Assembly (NCBI GenBank): GCA_039806065.1
Contig: JBDKJS010000191.1
Coordinates: forward strand, 1-8,245
Reading direction: 5' to 3'
DNA: 8,245 bases
Source: JBDKJS01 sp039806065
Lineage (GTDB): Bacteria; Bacteroidota; Bacteroidia; AKYH767-A; 2013-40CM-41-45
Position numbers and translations under genes: made by a program
Notes under the pieces: generated by a model
Seen by the model: the letters and a program-made list of their open reading frames with translations, nothing else
Told to the model about the DNA's origin: nothing
Database searches by the model: none
Shown: positions 1-5,486 of the stretch, in pieces
Position numbering within the stretch: the first letter of the stretch is position 1
Layout of the letters: each line of letters begins with the position of its first letter

Positions 1-24
1 AAAATATATTGAATTAAGTATCTT

Positions 25-315
25 ATGTTAAAATTGAAACCCAGTTGCGAGCATTGCTCATCTCCATTACCATATAACGCAACCAATGCCATGATTTGTA
101 GTTTCGAATGTACATTTTGTAACGATTGTGTCCAAAATATTTTAGCAAATGTTTGTCCGAATTGCGGTGGTGGTTTTGAAAGACGGCCAATAAGACCTCT
201 TAGCTTTTTGACTAATTATCCTGTTGCTGCTTTGCCCCACCATCAACCAATAGATTTGGTATCATTTAGCGAATTGAAAGAAAAGAATAAATCTATTCCT
301 CCGAATCTTAGATAA
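25..315 (+). CDS. DUF1272 family cysteine-rich small protein
   Basis: This 96-residue protein matches my memory of the DUF1272 family, whose molecular function is not established. The first 60 residues carry the family pattern: an N-terminal MLKLKPSCEHC (C8, C11), then CSFECTFCNDC (C25, C29, C32, C35), then CPNCGG (C44, C47). Eight cysteines in this spacing suggest one or two structural zinc sites in a ribbon or treble-clef-like fold; zinc binding is inferred. After a basic RRPIRP stretch (about 53-58), residues 60-96 form a less conserved tail that looks extended beyond the usual core. There is no signal peptide or membrane segment, so it is probably cytoplasmic. The ATG at 25 begins exactly at the conserved family N-terminus, which supports this start. 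Only 24 bp lie upstream in the window, so promoter and operon context to the left are unknown. It converges on the LOG-family gene across a shared terminator hairpin. Confidence 0.85.
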   Translation: MLKLKPSCEHCSSPLPYNATNAMICSFECTFCNDCVQNILANVCPNCGGGFERRPIRPLSFLTNYPVAALPHHQPIDLVSFSELKEKNKSIPPNLR

Positions 316-369
316 GAAGGCAATAAAAAAATAATTAGGTAGCTAGCACATTTGCTATATCAATCCTTC

Positions 370-398
370 AAAAAAAAATCCCGATGGGGTCGGGATTT
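370..398 (-). terminator. Rho-independent terminator of the uvrA-LOG operon, possibly bidirectional
   Basis: A perfect 9-bp inverted repeat (AAATCCCGA at 376-384 and TCGGGATTT at 390-398) encloses a 5-nt loop. On the minus strand the hairpin is followed by a run of nine T (plus-strand A 370-378, part of which pairs in the stem). It starts 8 nt beyond the stop codon of the LOG-family gene. This is a textbook intrinsic terminator for minus-strand transcription. Read on the plus strand, the hairpin is followed by TTTCTTTAATTT, a broken U-tract, so it could also stop transcription from the DUF1272 gene, though less efficiently. Confidence 0.88.
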
Positions 399-405
399 CT
401 TTAAT

Positions 406-1113
406 TTAAAAGTTAGGTTTCAAAAGATATTTGCTATAAAAATCGTTGATGTATTTTACAACTTCGTCTGCAGAGTCGGCAATCTTTATAAAATCAAGAT
501 CTTTTTCATTAATCATTTTGTCTTCCACCATTTGAGTTTTAATCCAATCTATTAATCCTCCCCAATATTTTTTTCCAACTAATATGATTGGAAACTTTCC
601 AATTTTTTTGGTTTGAATCAAGGTTAAGGATTCAAAGAGCTCGTCCATCGTACCAAACCCACCAGGGCATACCACAAATCCTTGAGAGTATTTTATAAAC
701 ATCAATTTTCTGGTAAAGAAATAATCAAAGGTTATTAATTTATCATGATCTATGTATGGATTGGCACTTTGCTCAAATGGAAGCACAATATTTAATCCTA
801 CTGACTTCCCTCCAGCAGCTTTTGCTCCCTTATTACCGGCTTCCATTATTCCAGGGCCTCCTCCAGTAATAATTCCATAGCCTTCTTTACACAGTTTAAA
901 TGCAATCTCTTCTGCTTGTTTGTAGTAGGCATGTGATGGATCTGTACGTGCTGATCCAAAAATCGAAACACAAGGACCTATCTTTCCTAATTTTTCAAAA
1001 CCCATCACAAACTCGCTCATCATTTTAAATACTTGCCATGAGTCATGTGCCTTTATTTCTTGCCAATCTTTATCGATGAAGGCATCGCGAATTTTTAAAT
1101 CTTCTTGATTCAT
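406..1113 (-). CDS. LOG-family (TIGR00730) Rossmann-fold nucleotide phosphoribohydrolase
   Basis: This 235-residue cytoplasmic protein belongs to the LOG family, older annotations of which say 'lysine decarboxylase-like'. Characterised members hydrolyse the N-glycosidic bond of cytokinin riboside 5'-monophosphates, or of AMP-like nucleotides, giving free base and ribose 5-phosphate. The visible signature motifs are IFGSAR (51-56) at the first Rossmann strand, GGGPGIMEAGNKGA (84-97), FFTRK (132-136) with the conserved Arg-Lys, and the diagnostic PGGFGTMDE (150-158) that holds the catalytic glutamate region. Length is normal for the family. The ATG lies 3 bp after the uvrA stop codon, so the two genes are almost certainly co-transcribed and possibly translationally coupled. 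A strong terminator follows the stop. The true substrate cannot be read from sequence; cytokinin activation is only one option, and general nucleotide salvage or clean-up is equally plausible. Confidence 0.88.
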   Translation of the reverse strand: MNQEDLKIRDAFIDKDWQEIKAHDSWQVFKMMSEFVMGFEKLGKIGPCVSIFGSARTDPSHAYYKQAEEIAFKLCKEGYGIITGGGPGIMEAGNKGAKAAGGKSVGLNIVLPFEQSANPYIDHDKLITFDYFFTRKLMFIKYSQGFVVCPGGFGTMDELFESLTLIQTKKIGKFPIILVGKKYWGGLIDWIKTQMVEDKMINEKDLDFIKIADSADEVVKYINDFYSKYLLKPNF

Positions 1114-1116
1114 ACT

Positions 1117-3996
1117 CTAATTTTTTATTGTTATTTTTTGTTTACTTACTTTTTTTATTTTAGGCAAGGTGTCCATTTCTCTCTTAAGAAAATGACCAGT
1201 GATAGAGTTTTTATGAGCCGTTATCTGTTCAGGAGTTCCTTCTACTATTATTTGTCCACCACGCTCACCACCTTCAGGTCCAAGATCAATAATGTGATCT
1301 GCAACTTTTATAACATCCATATTATGTTCTATAACTAATACCGTGTTTCCTTTGTCTACCAATTGTTGGAGCACATCTAATAGTATTTTTACATCTTCAA
1401 AATGTAGTCCTGTGGTGGGTTCGTCTAAAATATATAGTGTGTTTCCGGTATCTTTTTTAGAAAGTTCGGTTGCTAGTTTTACACGTTGTGCTTCGCCACC
1501 ACTCAATGTGGTACTTTGTTGACCTAGTGTAATATACCCCAGGCCTACATCTTGAATCGTTTTAATTTTATGCATAACATTGGGTAAGTTTTCGAAGAAA
1601 CTAACGGCTTGTTCAATACTCAGATCCAAAACATCACTAATGTTTTTTCCCCTGTACTTTACTTCTAATGTTTCCCTATTGTAACGCTTCCCACGACATG
1701 TTTCACATAGCACATGCACATCGGGTAAAAAATTCATCGATATTATTCGCATTCCCCCACCTTGGCATGTTTCACATCGTCCGCCCTTTACATTGAATGA
1801 AAATCTGCCTGCCTGAAAACCTCTAATGGCCGATTCCGGCAACATAGCAAACAAAGATCTTATATCAGTAAATACTCCCGTATAAGTGGCTGGATTGCTC
1901 CTTGGTGTTCTTCCTATTGGTGATTGGTCTATTTCTATAACTTTATCAATATATTCTAAACCTTTAATTTTTTTATAAGGCAATGGTTTATGCTGCGAAT
2001 TGTAAAAGTGATTGTTAAGAATAGGGTATAGGGTTTCATTCACCAAGCTAGATTTTCCTGATCCACTCACCCCGGTGATGCAAACCAATTTTCCCAAAGG
2101 AATATTTAAATCTACATTTTTTAAATTATTGCCTGTGGCACCTAATAGTTGAAGGATCTTACCGTTACCGTTTCTTTTTTCTGTTGCTATAGCAATTTCT
2201 TTTTTGCCATTAAGGTAGGCTGCTGTCAGACTTTCTTGCTTTAAAATTTCTGTAGGCGTTCCTGCAGCAACTATGTGTCCGCCATGAACTCCAGCCCCAG
2301 GACCCAAGTCCAAAACATAGTCAGCCGCAAGGATTGTTTCCTTATCATGTTCTACCACCAATACAGTATTTCCTGCATCGCGCAATTCTTGGAGTGATTT
2401 AATAAGCTTTACATTATCACGCTGGTGCAACCCAATGCTTGGTTCATCCAATATGTAAAGTACCCCTACTAATTGGCTACCTATTTGGGTGGCAAGTCTA
2501 ATGCGTTGCGCTTCGCCACCACTAAGAGTTTTGCTGCTTCTGTGTAAGGATATGTAATCTAATCCCACATCTAAGAGAAATTTAATTCTCTTTTTGATCT
2601 CCTTGATCACTTCATTGCCAATTATCTTCTGCTTTTCTGTTAAACTACTTTCTAGTGTATCAAACCATACAGCTAGTGAAGCCAAACCCATGCCCGATAG
2701 TTGTGCTATGTTTTTATCATTTATTTTAAAATGTAGCGATTCTTTTTTTAATCGATCTCCATTGCATTCAGCACATATTATAGGCTGCATAAAGCCTTGT
2801 ATCCATTTTTTCAATCCGCTGCTGGCTGCCTCATGATCTTGTGATGTTATAAAATTTACTATTCCTTCAAATGTAGAAGCATAGCCATGTGAACCTCCGC
2901 TACTACTGTCAGTAGTGACATTCACCACATCATCGCTTCCATAAAGTATTACTTGTAAAGCCTCCTCTGGAAGATCCTTGATCGCATCACCTAATGTAAA
3001 ATTATATTTTCGACCTAGGACCATTAGTTGTTTAAATATCCACGTGTCTTTTTGTGGACCTAGCGGAACTATGCCTCCAGCCTTGATACTTTTAGTATTA
3101 TCTGGAATGATGCTTTTTAAATCTACTTGGTTAACAGTGCCAAGGCCGTTACATTTTTTACAAGCTCCATAAGCACTATTAAATGAAAAATTATTTGGTG
3201 AAGGCTCATCATATGAAATGCCGCTGGTAGGGCACATTAAATGCCGGCTATAGTAGAAATCTTTATCCTTATCAGCATCATTAATGATGATGGTACCCTT
3301 ACCAATTTTCATTGCAAGGGTTAAACTTTCTCTTAATCGTTGTAAACTTTCTACAGAGATGATCATTTTATCAACCAACAATTCTATATCGTGTACTTTG
3401 TAACGATCTAGTTGAAGCCCTTTTTTCAACTCTGTAATTTTTCCATCCACTCTTACTCTAAGGTAGCCTTGACTAACAAGCTGTTCAAACAATTCGCGGT
3501 AGTGTCCCTTTCGACCTTTTACTAACGGTGACAGCAACAACATTTTTTTATTTAAATGCTTCTCTTGAATTAAATTTATAATATCATCATCTCCTAGTTT
3601 TACCATGGCTTCACCTGTAACATGGCTATATGCTATTCCTACGCGTGCAAAAAGTAATCGCATGAAATCATAAATTTCAGTAATAGTGCCCACCGTGGAG
3701 CGTGGATTAAGATTGGTGGTCTTTTGCTCAATAGATATAACTGGACTAAGACCAGTAATTTTATCTACATCCGGCCGTTCCATGCTGCCAAGAAACTGGC
3801 GAGCATAGGCCGAAAAACTTTCCATATACCTTCGTTGCCCTTCAGCATAAATGGTGTCAAAGGCTAATGATGATTTGCCACTGCCACTAAGGCCAGTAAT
3901 CACTACTAATTTATTTCTTGGAATTACAGCATCTATATTTTTTAAATTGTGTTCGCGCGCTCCAAATATTTCGAGTGTATCAAGTTCTTGATTCAT
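1117..3996 (-). CDS. uvrA: UvrABC excinuclease subunit A (DNA damage recognition ATPase)
   Basis: UvrA dimers scan DNA for helix-distorting lesions and load UvrB in nucleotide excision repair. The 959-residue protein is full length (family about 940-960) and has the tandem ABC ATPase layout. ATPase I has Walker A GLSGSGKS (35-42), signature LSGGEAQ (491-497), Walker B LYILDEP (513-519) and switch His550. ATPase II has Walker A GVSGSGKS (642-649), signature LSGGEAQ (831-837), Walker B LYILDEP (854-860) and His891. The C-terminal zinc module is complete (C741, C744, C764, C767), and a CxxC lies at 408-411. The first zinc module reads CPTS (255-258) then CKKC (279-282), so position 258 is Ser where the E. 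coli protein has Cys. The tail (945-959) is Lys-rich. The start is set by the family-typical N-terminus (LEIFGAREHNLKNI); no clear Shine-Dalgarno precedes it. It is first in a two-gene minus-strand operon. I recognise no LexA-type operator upstream. Confidence 0.98.
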   Translation of the reverse strand: MNQELDTLEIFGAREHNLKNIDAVIPRNKLVVITGLSGSGKSSLAFDTIYAEGQRRYMESFSAYARQFLGSMERPDVDKITGLSPVISIEQKTTNLNPRSTVGTITEIYDFMRLLFARVGIAYSHVTGEAMVKLGDDDIINLIQEKHLNKKMLLLSPLVKGRKGHYRELFEQLVSQGYLRVRVDGKITELKKGLQLDRYKVHDIELLVDKMIISVESLQRLRESLTLAMKIGKGTIIINDADKDKDFYYSRHLMCPTSGISYDEPSPNNFSFNSAYGACKKCNGLGTVNQVDLKSIIPDNTKSIKAGGIVPLGPQKDTWIFKQLMVLGRKYNFTLGDAIKDLPEEALQVILYGSDDVVNVTTDSSSGGSHGYASTFEGIVNFITSQDHEAASSGLKKWIQGFMQPIICAECNGDRLKKESLHFKINDKNIAQLSGMGLASLAVWFDTLESSLTEKQKIIGNEVIKEIKKRIKFLLDVGLDYISLHRSSKTLSGGEAQRIRLATQIGSQLVGVLYILDEPSIGLHQRDNVKLIKSLQELRDAGNTVLVVEHDKETILAADYVLDLGPGAGVHGGHIVAAGTPTEILKQESLTAAYLNGKKEIAIATEKRNGNGKILQLLGATGNNLKNVDLNIPLGKLVCITGVSGSGKSSLVNETLYPILNNHFYNSQHKPLPYKKIKGLEYIDKVIEIDQSPIGRTPRSNPATYTGVFTDIRSLFAMLPESAIRGFQAGRFSFNVKGGRCETCQGGGMRIISMNFLPDVHVLCETCRGKRYNRETLEVKYRGKNISDVLDLSIEQAVSFFENLPNVMHKIKTIQDVGLGYITLGQQSTTLSGGEAQRVKLATELSKKDTGNTLYILDEPTTGLHFEDVKILLDVLQQLVDKGNTVLVIEHNMDVIKVADHIIDLGPEGGERGGQIIVEGTPEQITAHKNSITGHFLKREMDTLPKIKKVSKQKITIKN

Positions 3997-4126
3997 AGAC
4001 CTGCGAAGGTAATTATTTTATAGTCTCCCAATGATATAATCCCATCTAAAATTGTTGGTTATTATTGCCAAATAGTAGGGTAAGGTACTATTTTTTTAAC
4101 GAATATTGCTGTAACCTGAATTTGAT
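3997..4126. promoter_or_regulatory. Divergent intergenic region between uvrA and the GNAT gene
   Basis: This 130-bp AT-rich gap separates the start codons of two divergent genes and so should contain both promoters. On the minus strand, CTACTATTTGGC (complement of about 4067-4078) loosely resembles the Bacteroidota -7 element TAnnTTTG. On the plus strand, TATTTTTT near 4089 is a similar partial match. Neither has a convincing upstream TTG element at the expected distance, so no exact promoter is called. A short inverted repeat ACCT-GCGA-AGGT (3999-4010) lies just before the uvrA start. Confidence 0.4.
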
Positions 4127-5290
4127 ATGTCATATAAAATTATAGAAGTAAAAACTGCCAGTGATGTAAAAGCTTTTTTTGATTTACATACTTCGCTTTA
4201 TTGCAATGATCCCAACTGGATAAGACCGTTAAACAAGGATGTAGCAGCTGTGTTTGATCCCAAACAAAATAAATTTTTTAGACATGGATCGTGCGTGCGA
4301 TTTATAGTTGTTGATAATAATGATCATCCTGTTGGTAGAATTGCTGCTTTTATAAATGAAAAATTGGCACATAAAGAGGAGCAACCTACAGGTGGTATTG
4401 GTTTTTTTGATGCAATCAATAACCAAGAAGTGGCCAACCTGCTTTTTGATACTGCCAGAACTTGGTTGTCAAGCCAGAAAATGGAGGCCATGGATGGTCC
4501 AATTAATTTTGGAGAGCGCGATAGCTGGTGGGGTTGTTTAGTAGAGGGGTTTACTCCTGTACCTTATAAAATGAATTATAATTTTCCCTACTACAATGAA
4601 CTGTTTACCAATTATGGTTTCCAGAATTATTTTGAACAATGGTGCTATAGTTTAAAGGTTGAAAATAAACTACAAGAGAAATTCTATGATCGTCACAAGG
4701 CCATAAAGAGTGATCCAGCCTACAGAGCCGCATATTTAAAAAAGAATGATTTGGAAAAATATGCCGAAGATTTTAGAATAATTTACAATAAAGCTTGGGC
4801 AAAACATGGAGGAGGGAAGGAGTTGGAGCAAAAACAAGTATTAGCTTTTTTCAAAAAAATGAAGGCCGTGATCGATGAACAAATCATGTGGTATGTTTAT
4901 CACCACAATGAACCTATTGCCATGTGGATCAATTTACCTGATATCAATCAACTGTTTGCCCCATTGAAGGGAAAATTTGGGTGGTTTGAAAAGTTGAAAT
5001 TTATAATATCACTTAAAAGAAGGAAGACCAATAAATTTATAGGACTTGTTTTTGGAATAGTTCCTGAATTTCAAGGCAAAGGCATTGATAGTTTTATAAT
5101 TGTAGAAGGAGCTAATCATATCCAAAAGCACCAGTTGTATGAAGAATTTGAAATGCAATGGATAGGTGATTTTAATCCTAAAATGATCAGCATTGCTGAA
5201 AATTTAGGAACCTATAAAAGTAGGCGATTGATTACCTACCGCTGTCTTTTTGATCCTTCGAAGCCCTTTTCAAGGCATAAAAAGCTCTAA
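4127..5290 (+). CDS. GNAT-superfamily protein, YghO-like (putative N-acetyltransferase)
   Basis: This 387-residue cytoplasmic protein resembles the large YghO-like branch of the GNAT superfamily, whose substrates are unknown. The N-terminal half looks like a first, degenerate GNAT-like fold. It contains DPNWIRPL (28-35), a strand pair around PVGRIAAFIN (68-77), and the well conserved GPINFGERDSWWGCLVEGF (124-142). The C-terminal half holds the likely acetyl-CoA site, GIVPEFQGKGI (310-320), which fits the V-P-x-x-Q-G-x-G pyrophosphate-binding loop. It is followed by EMQWIGDFNPKMISIAENLG (342-361), which fits the family's W-I-x-x-N-x-x-M pattern. There is no signal peptide or membrane segment. 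No Shine-Dalgarno sequence precedes the ATG, which is usual for Bacteroidota; the start is supported by the early family-like sequence. It is transcribed away from uvrA and is probably monocistronic or a leader for the next gene 121 bp downstream. Acetyl transfer is inferred from the fold; the acceptor is unknown. Confidence 0.82.
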   Translation: MSYKIIEVKTASDVKAFFDLHTSLYCNDPNWIRPLNKDVAAVFDPKQNKFFRHGSCVRFIVVDNNDHPVGRIAAFINEKLAHKEEQPTGGIGFFDAINNQEVANLLFDTARTWLSSQKMEAMDGPINFGERDSWWGCLVEGFTPVPYKMNYNFPYYNELFTNYGFQNYFEQWCYSLKVENKLQEKFYDRHKAIKSDPAYRAAYLKKNDLEKYAEDFRIIYNKAWAKHGGGKELEQKQVLAFFKKMKAVIDEQIMWYVYHHNEPIAMWINLPDINQLFAPLKGKFGWFEKLKFIISLKRRKTNKFIGLVFGIVPEFQGKGIDSFIIVEGANHIQKHQLYEEFEMQWIGDFNPKMISIAENLGTYKSRRLITYRCLFDPSKPFSRHKKL

Positions 5291-5411
5291 ATTCTGATTA
5301 CTTTAAGGTTTTTTAAGCTATTTGCCCTCCCATAATAAGTGATGACCAAATATTAACCTATTCTTGAATTTTTTTGTTATTTTTACCTAGCTAGTTTTAA
5401 CTATTGTAACT
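5291..5411 (+). promoter_or_regulatory. Intergenic region with a candidate -7 element for the large secreted-protein gene
   Basis: This is a 121-bp AT-rich gap between co-directional genes. TATTTTTA at 5378-5385 matches seven of eight positions of the Bacteroidota -7 consensus TAnnTTTG and lies 26 bp before the ATG at 5412. The nearest upstream TTG (5364-5366) is only 11 nt away, short of the usual 19-20 nt, so the assignment is weak. No convincing terminator hairpin follows the GNAT gene, leaving read-through possible. Confidence 0.3.
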
Positions 5412-5486
5412 ATGAACAAAACTATTACACGTTTTCATTTGCTGTATTTATTCTTATTGCTATTTAGTAGCATTCAGCTTTTGGCT
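5412..5486 (+). other. Sec signal peptide of the large secreted protein
   Basis: Residues 1-7 (MNKTITR) are a basic n-region. Residues 8-21 are a hydrophobic core rich in Leu and Phe, and the c-region ends LLA with probable cleavage after Ala25, giving a mature start QNN. The LLA-Q junction is very common in exported Bacteroidota proteins. There is no lipobox cysteine at +1, so it is not a lipoprotein. Confidence 0.85.

Noticed and set aside
352..555. Plus-strand open frame of 67 codons across the terminator and the LOG gene's 3' end
   Set aside because: It runs through the terminator hairpin and antisense to a well-supported gene, and its Phe/Lys-rich translation looks like no known protein.
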